A stretch of 64,000 nt of DNA from Litchfieldella anticariensis FP35 = DSM 16096 (GCF_000409775.1 NZ_KE332392.1:288459-352458); one strand, 5' to 3'; counted from the stretch's first letter, positions 8,806 through 17,558 are shown. The notes: a model not told the origin generated them from the letters alone. Numbers and translations are program-made.

Positions 8806-9338
8806 GACAGGCTCCTCCTCAGGCGGTGACGCAACAGCCATTCACCGGCAAACATCAAGGCAATCAGGCCGTAGCTGACGACGCCGTTGTACAGCGACCA
8901 GGTCGCCAAGTCGGCATATAACGCTGTCCAGGAGGCGATGGCGCCGTTGAAGACAAAGAAACCACACCATGCCCAGGTGACCCGGCGGGTATAGCGTACT
9001 CCCGATGGTGGTAAATCGGGCTCGCGCAGGCGTGCCAGGCGTTCGATAACCGGCATGCCCCCACACAGGCTGGACACAAAGACGATCAGCATGATGGCGT
9101 TGACGGCGACGGGATAGGCGCGCATACCGAGTTCGGCATGCCCTAAGCCGCCCAGCGCCAGCAATAGTACCGCCACCACAGTGGCCAGATAGCGAGCCTG
9201 GGGTATCCGCCAGGCGAGCAATATGGCGCCGATCAATAGTAGCGGCCAGCTACCCAGGTGGTCATGCAGGACGAAGACCAGCACCGGCCAGGCTAGCGCC
9301 ATGCCGACGCCTAGCCACTTGATCGCTTGTTGAGGCAT
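8802..9338 (-). CDS. Small integral membrane protein of aryl polyene clusters (COG4648 type)
   Basis: The 178-residue protein is mostly hydrophobic, with about five or six candidate membrane segments, a polar loop near residues 100-115 (RLREPDLPPSGVRYTRRV) and a basic C terminus. Membrane proteins of this type accompany aryl polyene synthases; their role is not known. It lies 3 bases after the ACP gene and overlaps the synthetase gene by 4 bases. No catalytic motif was recognised. Confidence 0.75.
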   Translation of the reverse strand: MPQQAIKWLGVGMALAWPVLVFVLHDHLGSWPLLLIGAILLAWRIPQARYLATVVAVLLLALGGLGHAELGMRAYPVAVNAIMLIVFVSSLCGGMPVIERLARLREPDLPPSGVRYTRRVTWAWCGFFVFNGAIASWTALYADLATWSLYNGVVSYGLIALMFAGEWLLRHRLRRSLS

Positions 9339-9341
9339 GTC

Positions 9342-9608
9342 TCAGCGTTGCATCAGGCGTTCAACGGCATCGACCACGTCATCGATGGTACGTACAGATT
9401 TGAAGTCGTCGGGGTTGATGCGTCGACCGGTGAATTGCTTGAGTTCGACCACCAGGTCCACGGCGTCGATGCTATCGATATCGAGGTCTTCGTAGAGTCT
9501 TGCTTCGGGCTTGATATCGTCGGCGGAGAGGTCGAACAGCTCGACGAGGGTCTTGCTCACGTGAGAGAAGATATCAGCACGATTGGCAGTAGCAATATCA
9601 GTCGACAC
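9342..9608 (-). CDS. Acyl carrier protein 1 of the aryl polyene cluster
   Basis: This 88-residue acidic protein holds the phosphopantetheine attachment motif DIDSID with the modifiable serine near residue 46, inside the normal four-helix ACP length. It would carry the growing polyene chain as a thioester. It overlaps the second ACP gene by 11 bases; a pair of ACPs is normal for aryl polyene systems. Confidence 0.92.
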   Translation of the reverse strand: MSTDIATANRADIFSHVSKTLVELFDLSADDIKPEARLYEDLDIDSIDAVDLVVELKQFTGRRINPDDFKSVRTIDDVVDAVERLMQR

Positions 9609-9867
9609 GGCGGGTCTCCACGAGTGACTGCAAGGTGTTCAGGCTGGCGAAATGGCGGTGTGTTTCCTCGGCTTCGGCGTCAAGCTTGATGCCGTAGCGC
9701 TTTTGCAGTGCCAGCCCAAGTTCGAGGGCATCGATGGAGTCGAGGCCCAGCCCATCACCGAACAATGGGGCATCAGGTTCTATATCCCCGGGAGTAATGT
9801 CCTCGAGCTCCAGTGTATCGATGATCAGGCGTTTGAGTTCAAGCGTCAGGTCGTGCGTCTCGTTCAT
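9598..9867 (-). CDS. Acyl carrier protein 2 of the aryl polyene cluster
   Basis: This 89-residue ACP has the motif LGLDSIDALELG with the phosphopantetheine serine near residue 44. It is clearly different in sequence from its neighbour, which suggests distinct partners such as starter loading versus elongation. Its start lies 29 bases inside the acyltransferase gene upstream, consistent with translational coupling. Confidence 0.92.
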   Translation of the reverse strand: MNETHDLTLELKRLIIDTLELEDITPGDIEPDAPLFGDGLGLDSIDALELGLALQKRYGIKLDAEAEETHRHFASLNTLQSLVETRRVD

Positions 9868-10627
9868 GATAAAAGTGTTCCAGTTCCCTGTTGAAGTGAT
9901 CGCTAAGCCAACGTGTCAGTTGTCTCGCGAGCTGCCCGGTTGGTTGTTGATTATCTTGATTTACGGGTAAGTCATCGAGTACGCGTAGATCCATTTGGAC
10001 CTTGCGCTCGGGTATACGATACCAGGGCTCCCCCTTGGTCAGCGTGGTTGGCGAGCAACGTATCAGTACCGGGGTGATATCAGTGGCCGTGCGTAAAGCG
10101 ATATTGGCGCCTCCGCGACGAAACTTGATAGGGCGATGCGGGGAGGTTCGGGTGCCCTCGGGAAAGAGAACCAAGGAATTGCCTCGCTCGAGACTTGCCT
10201 TGGCGGCACTGAGTACGGTTTCGGGGTCATTGTTGGTGATATAGCCGGCAGCACGGATCGGTCCCCGCGTAAACGGATTGCTAGCCAGCCGCCCTTTGAC
10301 GATGCAGTCGGCTTGGGGCATGTGCGCGAGCAGAAATATCACGTCGATCAGTGAGGGATGGTTAGCCAGTACCAGCAGGCTGGGACGCTGCAGCCGTTCC
10401 ACCTGCTCGAAACGGTAATCCAGCACTCCGAGTATTCGCATCATGCCAATGAAACAGCGAAAACAGCGCTGAATCAGCCGGCGTGCCACGCATTGACGAC
10501 GCTCGATATCGTGGATCGTGATGAATAGCAAGGGGGTAGCCAGAACGCCGATACACAGGCCGCCGAGGCCGAATGTCGTGAAGGCGAGCGCTGTCCCCAT
10601 ACCGCGGCGCCATTGGTCAAACGTCAT
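9839..10627 (-). CDS. PlsC-type acyltransferase of the aryl polyene cluster
   Basis: The 262-residue protein shows the PlsC motifs in order: NHPSLID (the HX4D catalytic pair, about residue 90) and FPEGTRT (acceptor phosphate binding, about residue 155), after an N-terminal hydrophobic anchor. Lysophosphatidate-type acyltransferases move an acyl group from ACP or CoA onto a glycerolipid. Here the polyene chain or an ordinary fatty acid on the lipid anchor is the likely donor. It starts with an ATGA overlap with the ketosynthase-like gene. Confidence 0.88.
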   Translation of the reverse strand: MTFDQWRRGMGTALAFTTFGLGGLCIGVLATPLLFITIHDIERRQCVARRLIQRCFRCFIGMMRILGVLDYRFEQVERLQRPSLLVLANHPSLIDVIFLLAHMPQADCIVKGRLASNPFTRGPIRAAGYITNNDPETVLSAAKASLERGNSLVLFPEGTRTSPHRPIKFRRGGANIALRTATDITPVLIRCSPTTLTKGEPWYRIPERKVQMDLRVLDDLPVNQDNQQPTGQLARQLTRWLSDHFNRELEHFYHERDARPDA

Positions 10628-11295
10628 CCCGCCTCCAATTGCCAGCGCCGATAGCCATCGAGATGAGGTATCTCGGAGTTCAGCCAGGCGATCACATCGA
10701 GTGGTGTGGGGTAGGCGGGGTGTGGAATGTCACTTGCCACCAACTTCTTTCCTGCCCCCCAGGAAAGGCGCAGTCCAACAGCACAAGGTCCCTCGGGAGA
10801 CTGAGTGTGGCCACGATAGGCGGAAGGTACTGAGCCCTCCGAGAACACGACGACGACTGCCGCATGGCCTTCCATGAGATACCCTTGTGCCTCGCAAAGC
10901 AGTGCATCGAGTTCATGGCCGCAGGCGCCCAGTGCCTGCATGGGACGGTAGTGCCTGGCGGCGATGGAGTGTACACCTAGCACGGCGTTGTGAACTGACA
11001 TCGAGAAACGAGCTGGTGATACCGGGTCGCCTTGGGCAAGAGCTTCCAGCATGTTCAGCGTGTGTGTGGCATCGCCATGGCGAGAGGCGTGGATCAGCGG
11101 GTAGTTCGCATCGGGGTCCAGAGCGCTCAATATCTCGCAGGTCGCACGCCCGGCGCCATCGAGACGGCGACGCAACATCGCCGGCAACTTGCTGGGACTC
11201 GGAGACGCCGAAATATCATATCGGCTATCTCCAGCGCAGCTCATCGAGTTGGCACTCCAGGCTCGCCAGTCCTCAAGATGTAGGGCTGCACTCAT
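10624..11295 (-). CDS. Ketosynthase-like chain-length factor, N-terminal domain type
   Basis: The 223-residue protein matches the shortened beta-ketoacyl-synthase-like proteins of aryl polyene clusters (IHASRHGDATHTLNML, FSMSVHNAVLGVHSI). The position of the catalytic cysteine is not conserved as in active ketosynthases and the length is about half of a full enzyme, so a helper or chain-length role is likely. It is the first gene of the operon; the promoter candidate lies about 30 bases upstream. No strong ribosome site was seen before ATG 11295. Confidence 0.82.
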   Translation of the reverse strand: MSAALHLEDWRAWSANSMSCAGDSRYDISASPSPSKLPAMLRRRLDGAGRATCEILSALDPDANYPLIHASRHGDATHTLNMLEALAQGDPVSPARFSMSVHNAVLGVHSIAARHYRPMQALGACGHELDALLCEAQGYLMEGHAAVVVVFSEGSVPSAYRGHTQSPEGPCAVGLRLSWGAGKKLVASDIPHPAYPTPLDVIAWLNSEIPHLDGYRRWQLEAG

Positions 11296-11326
11296 ATCGC
11301 CATTCTTGGTTGAGGGAAGGCCGGCA

Positions 11327-11355
11327 ATATTAACTTGGCTAAGTTAGTGCCTCAA
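11327..11355 (-). promoter_or_regulatory. Candidate sigma70-type promoter of the aryl polyene operon
   Basis: Read on the minus strand there is a -35 hexamer TTGAGG (11355-11350), a 17-base spacer and a -10 hexamer TAATAT (11332-11327). Transcription would start near 11320, leaving a leader of about 25 bases before the first gene. The hexamers and spacing are close to consensus, but the call rests on sequence only. Confidence 0.55.
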
Positions 11356-11734
11356 GTTGTAGTGAAGTTATACAACGTTTTTCGTGCCAAGAGGCAATGG
11401 TTGGTTTGGTGCCTGATTCATGATTACTGGAATGTCACTCATGGGGCTAAAGACTCAGATTGGATTGCCGATAGTGTGAAGCGATCTAAGGAAGCACTGA
11501 ACAGCGCTTCCCTAACATCGGGCACCTTTGGAGGATGAATTGGTGTCTGAGTTCAAGCGCAGCTTGCTGTAGCTGGAAACACCAATCTTGAGAGATGGGG
11601 CGACTCTGCTATCGTGGAGTCGCCGAATATATATTTGTATTGTCCGTATGTTTGATTCAGAGGTGGGAGAAAGCTCGCTTTCTGTAGTATCTCTCTAGGC
11701 CATTACTGCAATTGAGTGTAATGCACTATTTCTT
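11356..11734. other. AT-richer intergenic region between the pigment operon and hexR
   Basis: This stretch has lower GC than its neighbours and no convincing gene; a 67-codon reading frame at 11335-11538 lacks a ribosome site and protein-like composition. It contains an 8-bp perfect inverted repeat (GGCGACTC at 11599-11606 and GAGTCGCC at 11617-11624) without a clear T run, downstream of hexR. It may end the hexR transcript or serve as a protein site. Confidence 0.4.
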
Positions 11735-12589
11735 TTAGCTTGCAGGAAAACGCGTCGCTTGCAGGCTGTCCTTGATCTTCTTGAGGTGGGTGAGGAAATC
11801 CTCGCCCCGCCGCAGCGTCACGCCAGTGGCCAGTACGTCGATCAGTGCCAAGTGGATCATGCGTGAGGTCATCGGCATGTAGACGTCAGTGTCCTCGGGG
11901 GTGATGACTTCGAGGGTTTCGGTGCATTCGGCCGCCAATGGTGAGCCCGGGGCAGTGATACCGAGCACTATCGCACCATTGTCACGCGCCAGGCGGGCGA
12001 TCTCGACGAGTTCGCGTGTACGGCCGGTATAAGAGATGATCACCACCACATCGCCGGTATGGCAAGACGCCGCTACCATACGCTGCATCAGAACATCTTC
12101 GTAAGCCATGACCGGTAGGTTGAAACGAAAGAACTTGTGCTGGGCGTCTTGGGCCACCGGGCCTGAAGCGCCCAAACCGAAGAAGTGAATCTGCTTGGCT
12201 TGGATCAGATAATCGACAGCGCGTTCGATGCGCTTGGCATCCAGGGCCCGGCGAGCATCGTCGAGAGCGGCAATGGTGGCGCCGAAGATCTTATCCCCAT
12301 AACCCGCAGCATCGTCATCGCGCTCGACGCTACGGCTCACGTAGGGAGTGCCGCCCGCTAGACTTTGTGCCAATTTTATCTTGAAGTCCGGATAGCCCTT
12401 GGCCTCGAAATTGCGACAAAAGCGATTCACCGTGGGTTCACTGACCGAGGCGGCTTGGGCCAGGGTGGCAATACTCATGCCAGTGGCGGCGGCTGGGTCC
12501 TGAAGAATGACATCGGCTACCTTTCGTTCCGAGCGGTTGAGTTCCTCGAGGCGTGAGCGAATGCGATCGATCAGGTCGTGACTGGCCAT
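11735..12589 (-). CDS. hexR: HexR, RpiR-family repressor of glucose metabolism genes
   Basis: The protein has 284 residues: an N-terminal RpiR helix-turn-helix ([10 protein letters not shown], then [19 protein letters not shown]) and a C-terminal SIS sugar-phosphate domain ([34 protein letters not shown]). HexR proteins bind the Entner-Doudoroff intermediate KDPG, which releases them from operators at zwf, edd and gap. The gene is divergent from zwf-pgl-eda, exactly the gene set it controls in pseudomonads. ATG 12589 ([10 protein letters not shown]) fits family N termini better than the GTG start at 12658, which would add 23 residues. Confidence 0.92.
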   Translation of the reverse strand: MASHDLIDRIRSRLEELNRSERKVADVILQDPAAATGMSIATLAQAASVSEPTVNRFCRNFEAKGYPDFKIKLAQSLAGGTPYVSRSVERDDDAAGYGDKIFGATIAALDDARRALDAKRIERAVDYLIQAKQIHFFGLGASGPVAQDAQHKFFRFNLPVMAYEDVLMQRMVAASCHTGDVVVIISYTGRTRELVEIARLARDNGAIVLGITAPGSPLAAECTETLEVITPEDTDVYMPMTSRMIHLALIDVLATGVTLRRGEDFLTHLKKIKDSLQATRFPAS

Positions 12590-12693
12590 GGTGAGAGAGG
12601 CACTCCGTGACTGGGTAACGTAAGGTTCAACGCCGCTGATAGGCGGTGGCTGTGCCACAATGACGGGGCATCGCCCCGTGAGTCGAGTATGGT

Positions 12694-12715
12694 GATGTGG
12701 TGATTTAACTACATC
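12694..12715. promoter_or_regulatory. Imperfect inverted repeat between hexR and zwf
   Basis: GATGTGGT and ACTACATC flank a 6-base spacer with one mismatch between the arms. It lies about 105 bases upstream of the hexR start and 150 bases upstream of zwf. It could be an operator for hexR autoregulation; the evidence is only the symmetry. Confidence 0.3.
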
Positions 12716-12780
12716 TGACTCTATCCTAGCGTGAGGTAGGTGGTAGGGCCAAGTATGCTGAAGGGTAGCGTCTATTTTGT

Positions 12781-12792
12781 TGTAAAGTTACA
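12781..12792. promoter_or_regulatory. HexR-like operator palindrome upstream of zwf
   Basis: TGTAAAGTTACA is a palindrome with perfect 5-base arms (TGTAA/TTACA). HexR sites in gammaproteobacteria are built from TGTAA/TTACA-type or TTGT/ACAA half sites, although the spacing here is shorter than usual. The site sits just upstream of the zwf promoter candidate and between hexR and zwf, which supports the reading. Confidence 0.5.
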
Positions 12793-12800
12793 TATAAAAA

Positions 12801-12828
12801 TTGCTTTTTTCCGTTCGTGTGGCATATT
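12801..12828 (+). promoter_or_regulatory. Candidate zwf promoter
   Basis: TTGCTT (12801-12806) and CATATT (12823-12828) are separated by 16 bases and lie 38 bases upstream of the zwf ATG, next to the HexR-like palindrome. The match to consensus is moderate. Confidence 0.4.
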
Positions 12829-12865
12829 TTGTCAGTAAGTTAACCAGATTCTTAGGGAGCGTGGC

Positions 12866-14359
12866 ATGACCCACGAAACTGGACCGCAACGCACGTCCAA
12901 CTCCGAGGTCGATCTGGCGCTGTTCGGCGCTTTGGGTGACCTGGCATTGCGCAAGCTCTATCCGGCGTTGTATCAGCTAGACCGGGAAGGTCTTTTGCCG
13001 AACACCAGCCGGGTGCTGGGTCTGGCGCGCCAGGAGTATGATACCGCCGCTTTCCAGGCCCGCGTCGCCGAGGCGTTGACGCAGCGAGTCAAGGCCAATG
13101 AGCTGGACAAGGAAAGCCTCAAGCGCTTCCTGGCCCGTCTCGACTATGCCCAGGTCGATTTCAATCAGGCCGAAGGCTACGAGACCATACGCGGCTGGCG
13201 GGAGGGTTCTCCACGTCCAATGGTCGTCTATCTCGCGGTGCCGGCCAGCATTTACGGAGCCATCTGTCGCAACTTGCATGCCAGCGGTAGTCTGGATGAC
13301 GAGACTCGTGTCGTGGTGGAAAAGCCGATCGGCTATGACTTGGAGTCTTCAAAGGAAATCAATGATGCCATCGGTGAGGTGTTCCCCGAGTCGCGTGTTT
13401 ACCGTATCGATCACTATCTAGGTAAGGAGACCGTCCAGAACCTGATTGCGCTGCGCTTTGCCAATCCACTGTTCGGTACTCAATGGAACCAGAACCATAT
13501 CTCTCATGTGGAGATTACCGTTGCCGAGCAAGTGGGGATCGAAGGTCGTTGGGGGTATTTCGACAAGGCGGGGCAGTTGCGGGACATGGTGCAGAATCAC
13601 TTGCTGCAGTTGTTGTGCCTGATCGCCATGGACCCACCGGCCAATCTCGATGCCGACGCCATTCGCGACGAGAAGGTCAAGGTATTGAAAGCGCTGAAGC
13701 CCTTTACCGGCGAATCGTTGGGACGTGACGTGGTGCGTGGCCAGTACACGGCGGGCACTAGTGGTGGTCAGAGCGTTCCCGGTTATCTCGAAGAGGAGGG
13801 GGCGAATACCGACAGCCAGACCGAAACCTTCGTGGCCATGAAGACCGAGGTGGCCAATTGGCGTTGGGCCGGCGTTCCCATCTACCTACGCACCGGCAAG
13901 CGTATGCCGGAGAAGTTGTCGCAGATCGTCATCCATTTCCGTCAACAGCCACACTATATCTTCGATCCGGACCAACGCAGTCTGGCGGCCAATAAGCTGA
14001 TCATCCGCCTCCAGCCGGAAGAGGGAATCGCCTTGCACGTGCTGACCAAGGACAGTGGATTGGACAAGGGCATGCGACTGCGTCCAGGGCCGTTGCACCT
14101 GGATTTCAACAGTGCTTTTCCCAAGTCACGGATCCCTGATGCCTACGAGCGTCTACTGCTCGAGGTCATGAAAGGGCAGCAATATCTGTTCGTGCGCCGC
14201 GATGAAGTGGAATACGCCTGGCATTGGTGCGACCAATTGATTGCCGCTTGGGAAACCCACGATCTTCCGCCGCGTCGTTATCCGGCGGGATCTTGGGGGC
14301 CAGTGGCATCGATCGCCATGATCACTCAGGACGGGCGTAGCTGGTATGAGGACTACTGA
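12866..14359 (+). CDS. zwf: Glucose-6-phosphate 1-dehydrogenase
   Basis: The enzyme oxidises glucose 6-phosphate to 6-phosphogluconolactone with NADP(+) or NAD(+), the entry to the Entner-Doudoroff and pentose phosphate paths. The 497-residue length is normal. Seen are the N-terminal nucleotide-binding segment ([18 protein letters not shown]), the EKPIGYD segment and the active-site motif RIDHYLGKE (about residues 180-188). The start has a GGGAG ribosome site. pgl follows with 1 base between stop and start, then eda, so the three are one operon controlled by the divergent hexR. Confidence 0.97.
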   Translation: MTHETGPQRTSNSEVDLALFGALGDLALRKLYPALYQLDREGLLPNTSRVLGLARQEYDTAAFQARVAEALTQRVKANELDKESLKRFLARLDYAQVDFNQAEGYETIRGWREGSPRPMVVYLAVPASIYGAICRNLHASGSLDDETRVVVEKPIGYDLESSKEINDAIGEVFPESRVYRIDHYLGKETVQNLIALRFANPLFGTQWNQNHISHVEITVAEQVGIEGRWGYFDKAGQLRDMVQNHLLQLLCLIAMDPPANLDADAIRDEKVKVLKALKPFTGESLGRDVVRGQYTAGTSGGQSVPGYLEEEGANTDSQTETFVAMKTEVANWRWAGVPIYLRTGKRMPEKLSQIVIHFRQQPHYIFDPDQRSLAANKLIIRLQPEEGIALHVLTKDSGLDKGMRLRPGPLHLDFNSAFPKSRIPDAYERLLLEVMKGQQYLFVRRDEVEYAWHWCDQLIAAWETHDLPPRRYPAGSWGPVASIAMITQDGRSWYEDY

Positions 14360-14360
14360 C

Positions 14361-15026
14361 ATGAATGCTTCCCGCGAACGATTGGCTCGACAGTTGGCCG
14401 AAGCGGTGGCGGAGGCCTTGAGAGTCGATCTGACCCATCAGGAGCGTGCCTTGCTGGTAGTATCCGGCGGTTCGACTCCGGTGCCTTTTTTTCATGCCCT
14501 GGCAGCCATTGAGCTGCCATGGGAGCGTATTGACGTGACACTTGCCGACGAACGCTGGGTCGCCGAAACAGCGGATGACAGCAATGCACGTCTAATACGT
14601 GAACACTTGCTGAGCGGGGCGGCGAAAGCAGCCAATTTCGTACCGCTGACCACCGCCGATGCCACTCCGGAACAGGGCGTTGACACGGTTGCTACACGTG
14701 TCGAGCAACTGGCTTGGCCGGCCAGCGTAGTGGTTCTGGGGATGGGAGGCGACGGTCATACGGCCTCACTATTCCCCGATAGTCGGGAGCTTGGGCTGGC
14801 GTTGTCCACAGATGAAAGCGTCGTGGCCGTACGTACTCCCAGCCAGCCTCAGGCGCGTATTACGCTGAGTGCTTCCCGACTGCACCAGACTCGGCGTCAC
14901 ATGCTGCACCTCAATGGTGAAGACAAGCGGGCCGTGTTGGCGACCGCCATGGCTGGTGATGACGTCCGCGAGTTGCCGATTCGTGCCTTTCTGGCTTGTC
15001 CATTGGCGATCTATTGGGCGCCCTGA
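14361..15026 (+). CDS. pgl: 6-phosphogluconolactonase
   Basis: This 221-residue enzyme hydrolyses 6-phosphogluconolactone, the product of Zwf. The family motifs VVSGGSTP, DVTLADERWV and VVLGMGGDGHTASLFP are all present. ATG 14361 directly follows the zwf stop (14357-14359); an in-frame ATG at 14346 lies inside zwf and is less likely. eda follows after 21 bases. Confidence 0.95.
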   Translation: MNASRERLARQLAEAVAEALRVDLTHQERALLVVSGGSTPVPFFHALAAIELPWERIDVTLADERWVAETADDSNARLIREHLLSGAAKAANFVPLTTADATPEQGVDTVATRVEQLAWPASVVVLGMGGDGHTASLFPDSRELGLALSTDESVVAVRTPSQPQARITLSASRLHQTRRHMLHLNGEDKRAVLATAMAGDDVRELPIRAFLACPLAIYWAP

Positions 15027-15047
15027 TTCCTCTTTTGGAGCAAGAAC

Positions 15048-15710
15048 ATGACGATTGAAAAGCAGTTGCCATCCACTCGTACCACAGAACTCGACAGCAT
15101 CTGCCTCAAGGCCGAAATCATTCCGGTAATCACCATCGAGCGTCTAGAGGATGCCGTGCCGATCGGCCGCGCTTTGGTCGAGGGCGGTTTGCCGGTGCTC
15201 GAGATCACTTTGCGTACCGCTTGTGCGTTGGAGGCCATCAAACGTATACGTGAAGCCTTGCCAGGGGCTAGCATTGGTGTGGGCACCGTATTGACGCCTG
15301 CTCAGTATCGCCAGGCCGAACAGGTCGGCGCCGACTTCGTGGTCACTCCTGGAACCACCGAAGCCTTGTATCGCTATGGGGTGAGCAGTCCCGTGCCCAT
15401 GTTGCCCGGGGTATCGACGGTGTCCGAACTGATGACCGGTTGGCAGTACGGTTACCGCCGCTTCAAGTTCTTCCCTGCCGAAGCCAGTGGTGGCGCCAAG
15501 GCGCTCAAGGCTTTCGGAGCGCCGATTCCCGAGGCCCGCTTCTGCCCCACAGGCGGAATCACGGTGGACAATGCCGACGACTACCTGTCACTGCCCAATG
15601 TGATGTGTGTGGGGGGGTCCTGGCTGACGCCCAAGTCGCTGATCGAAGCTGAGGACTGGGCCGGTATCCGTGAGCTGGCTAGGCAGGCAGCGGAGCGCTT
15701 CCATCACTGA
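15048..15710 (+). CDS. eda: KDPG aldolase (2-dehydro-3-deoxyphosphogluconate aldolase)
   Basis: The enzyme splits KDPG into pyruvate and glyceraldehyde 3-phosphate, the last step of the Entner-Doudoroff path. The 220-residue protein has the glutamate motif LEITLRT and the Schiff-base lysine in RFKFFPAEASGG, plus VVTPGTT and CPTGGI. A GGAGCAAG ribosome site precedes ATG 15048. It is the last gene of zwf-pgl-eda; an IS element now lies inside the hairpin that should end this transcript. Confidence 0.96.
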   Translation: MTIEKQLPSTRTTELDSICLKAEIIPVITIERLEDAVPIGRALVEGGLPVLEITLRTACALEAIKRIREALPGASIGVGTVLTPAQYRQAEQVGADFVVTPGTTEALYRYGVSSPVPMLPGVSTVSELMTGWQYGYRRFKFFPAEASGGAKALKAFGAPIPEARFCPTGGITVDNADDYLSLPNVMCVGGSWLTPKSLIEAEDWAGIRELARQAAERFHH

Positions 15711-15749
15711 GCTACACCCGATCTCTCTCGACAGCCTGTGCTGTTGTTC

Positions 15750-15765
15750 GACCCGCCGATCTGAA
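15750..15765 (+). terminator. Left arm of the eda terminator, split from its right arm by an IS element
   Basis: GACCCGCCGATCTGAA is the exact reverse complement of 17204-17219, on the far side of the IS. Together they would form a 16-bp stem followed by six T, a standard intrinsic terminator, 40 bases after eda. In the present sequence the arms are 1.4 kb apart. Confidence 0.6.
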
Positions 15766-15793
15766 GTGACCCCCAATAGTTGGACGGGTTGAT

Positions 15794-16645
15794 TCAGGTA
15801 GTGGCGGTCCCCAAGGCCTGGATCCTGTATTCCACAGGGCTCAGGCCTTTTAGGTTGGCCTTGATGCGGTCATGGTTGTAATAGCGTATGTAGGCCCGGA
15901 GTTCCCTGATGAACCTCTCTACACCAGTAAATTTCTGGCCATGGAAGAACTCACTCTTCAAGAGGCCGAAGAAGTTCTCGATGACGGCATTGTCCAGGCA
16001 GTTCCCGCTACGAGACATGCTGACCTCGGCTCCTCTAGCGGTCAACGCCGCGTGATAGGCAGGCATCTGATACTGCCAGCCCTGATCAGAATGAAGAACC
16101 AGCCCTTCGGCATCTTTGACCTGCTGCAAGGCTTTACCCAGCATGGCCATGACCATCGGCAGCCGAGGGGTACGGGCAATAGAGAATGCCACGATTTCTC
16201 GGTTATAGAGGTCCATGACCGGTGACAGGAAGACCTTTTCCCCTCGAATGTTGAACTCTGTAATATCTGTTACCCACTTCTGATGCGGACGGTCTGCTCG
16301 GAAATGGCGCTGTAGACGGTTGGCGGCGAGACCACCTTCGTCACCTCGGAAGGACCGGTAACGCTTGGGTCGCACTGTTGATTTTAGTCCTGCCTGTATC
16401 ATCAACTTCTGGACGGTCTTGTGATTGAGATGACAGCCTTCCCTCCGAAGGGCCAGCGTCATGCGGCGATAGCCGTAGCGCCCCTTGTGGGCATGGAAGA
16501 TACGATGGATAAGCTGTCTTTCGGACACATAAGCATCTGGGCGCTGAAGCACTTTTCGCCAGTAGTAATAGACGCTACGCGCAAGGCCAGCTGCACGCAG
16601 CAAGTAAGCAAGCGCATGGCTTTGCCTTAGCTCATTGATGATCAA
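15794..16645 (-). CDS. IS3-family transposase OrfB (DDE integrase domain)
   Basis: The 283-residue frame begins with an HTH_21-like segment (GRYGYRRMTLALRREG) and holds the DDE catalytic residues in WVTDITEF, LHSDQGWQY and NCLDNAVIENFFGLLKSE. It has no good start of its own (TTG 16645) and is probably made as an OrfA-OrfB fusion: slipping back one base at the A run 16653-16648 enters this frame just after codon AAA. Confidence 0.93.
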   Translation of the reverse strand: MIINELRQSHALAYLLRAAGLARSVYYYWRKVLQRPDAYVSERQLIHRIFHAHKGRYGYRRMTLALRREGCHLNHKTVQKLMIQAGLKSTVRPKRYRSFRGDEGGLAANRLQRHFRADRPHQKWVTDITEFNIRGEKVFLSPVMDLYNREIVAFSIARTPRLPMVMAMLGKALQQVKDAEGLVLHSDQGWQYQMPAYHAALTARGAEVSMSRSGNCLDNAVIENFFGLLKSEFFHGQKFTGVERFIRELRAYIRYYNHDRIKANLKGLSPVEYRIQALGTATT

Positions 16646-17157
16646 CGTTTTTTCTCTTCGGTTGATCGTTTTGACTGAGCCAAGGCTTTCAGCTTTTTTA
16701 GATAGGCGTTCTCTGCTCGCAGATAGGCCAACTCCTCCGCCATTTCTTCTGGCGACATCTGGTCAGGTGCCTTGGTACCAGAGGATGGCGGTTTCTTCTT
16801 TTTCACACGAGGTCTCCCACGGCGGTCAGACAAGCCGTCAACCCCATGAGAGGCATACTGGCGCCGCCATTCTCTAATGGTAGTACGCGCTGGGATGTTG
16901 AAGTAAGCACTGGCCTCACGAAGAGAGCCGCCTTCTTCGAGAAAACGCACGACTTTCAGCTTGAAGGCCAGATCATAGACCTGGGGGCGTGTACGGCGAG
17001 CCAATCCTGCCTCACCATGTTGGCGATAGACCTCTACCCATGACCTGACAACACCTCTATCCAGCCCGAACTGTATCGCTGTGCGTCTGCTTCCTCCCGC
17101 CGGACTCTCGTGGTGCAGGACCACTTGTAACTTGAACTCACTGGAATACCTCGCCAT
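16642..17157 (-). CDS. IS3-family OrfA (helix-turn-helix DNA-binding subunit)
   Basis: The 171-residue protein has two helix-turn-helix repeats (about residues 5-50 and 60-110, each with an RSW or REW third helix), a basic linker and a C-terminal leucine-zipper-like stretch (EELAYLRAENAYLKKLKALA), as in IS150-type OrfA. It recognises the element ends. The frame stops just after the A-run slippage site. Confidence 0.93.
   Translation of the reverse strand: MARYSSEFKLQVVLHHESPAGGSRRTAIQFGLDRGVVRSWVEVYRQHGEAGLARRTRPQVYDLAFKLKVVRFLEEGGSLREASAYFNIPARTTIREWRRQYASHGVDGLSDRRGRPRVKKKKPPSSGTKAPDQMSPEEMAEELAYLRAENAYLKKLKALAQSKRSTEEKKR
16648..16653 (-). other. Probable -1 ribosomal frameshift site of the IS element
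   Basis: Read on the minus strand, six A residues fall as codons AAA-AAA after GAG, directly before the OrfA stop. A -1 slip gives a continuous OrfA-OrfB reading frame, the standard way IS3-family transposase is made. Confidence 0.7.
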
Positions 17158-17203
17158 GCAAAACCCCCTACAGTTGGAGCGGTGTCCAACTTTCGGGGGT
17201 CAG

Positions 17204-17225
17204 TTCAGATCGGCGGGTCTTTTTT
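17204..17225 (+). terminator. Right arm and T run of the split eda terminator
   Basis: TTCAGATCGGCGGGTC (17204-17219) followed by TTTTTT (17220-17225) is the partner of the arm at 15750-15765. Without its partner close by, it no longer forms the short hairpin in the eda transcript. Confidence 0.6.
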
Positions 17226-17558
17226 GCACCATGTGTTATTCAGACACAGTGTTCACAGCGCGATGGCGGTGCACCAGCCACTTGCCGAGTGTTGGCGGGC
17301 TCTTCCGGCCCGGGTAAAGGTGCGCTAGTGGAGGGTGCTAAAGCTCGGAGTGGCCATCGACGGATATACTACGTTGGCTATCTGTATTAGTGATCCATGA
17401 ACATGGCCTGGTACTTGCTTGAGGTATGTCGAGGCCGACGGAAGGGAATTCCTGTAAACGGTTGGCCGGCATCCTCGAGACAGGGTGACGCTGACTGCCA
17501 TCCCGTCGTTACGGATGCTACACCTGTACGTCGCGAAACGGACATGGAGGCACCGACC
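17226..17558. other. Region between the IS element and the ferritin-like gene
   Basis: No gene was recognised here. The frame of the next gene stays open from 17397, but the added residues look non-coding. A TATACT hexamer lies at 17365-17370 without a good -35 partner; it may be a weak promoter for the next gene. Confidence 0.35.

Larger units (their letters stand above)
15767..17202 (-). mobile_element. IS3-family insertion sequence (IS150-like)
   Basis: The element of about 1436 bp begins TGACCCCC and ends GGGGGTCA. The inverted ends stay similar further in: TGACCCCCAATAGTTGGAC on the left against TGACCCCCGAAAGTTGGAC on the right, read inward. It carries two overlapping frames for an OrfAB transposase, joined by a run of six A as a likely -1 frameshift site. 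Both frames are intact, so the element may be active. No direct repeat longer than one base was seen at the flanks. It lies exactly within the loop of the eda terminator hairpin. Confidence 0.9.

Noticed and set aside
11335-11538. 67-codon frame in the intergenic region before hexR
   Set aside because: It has no ribosome site, overlaps the pigment operon promoter on the other strand and resembles no protein.
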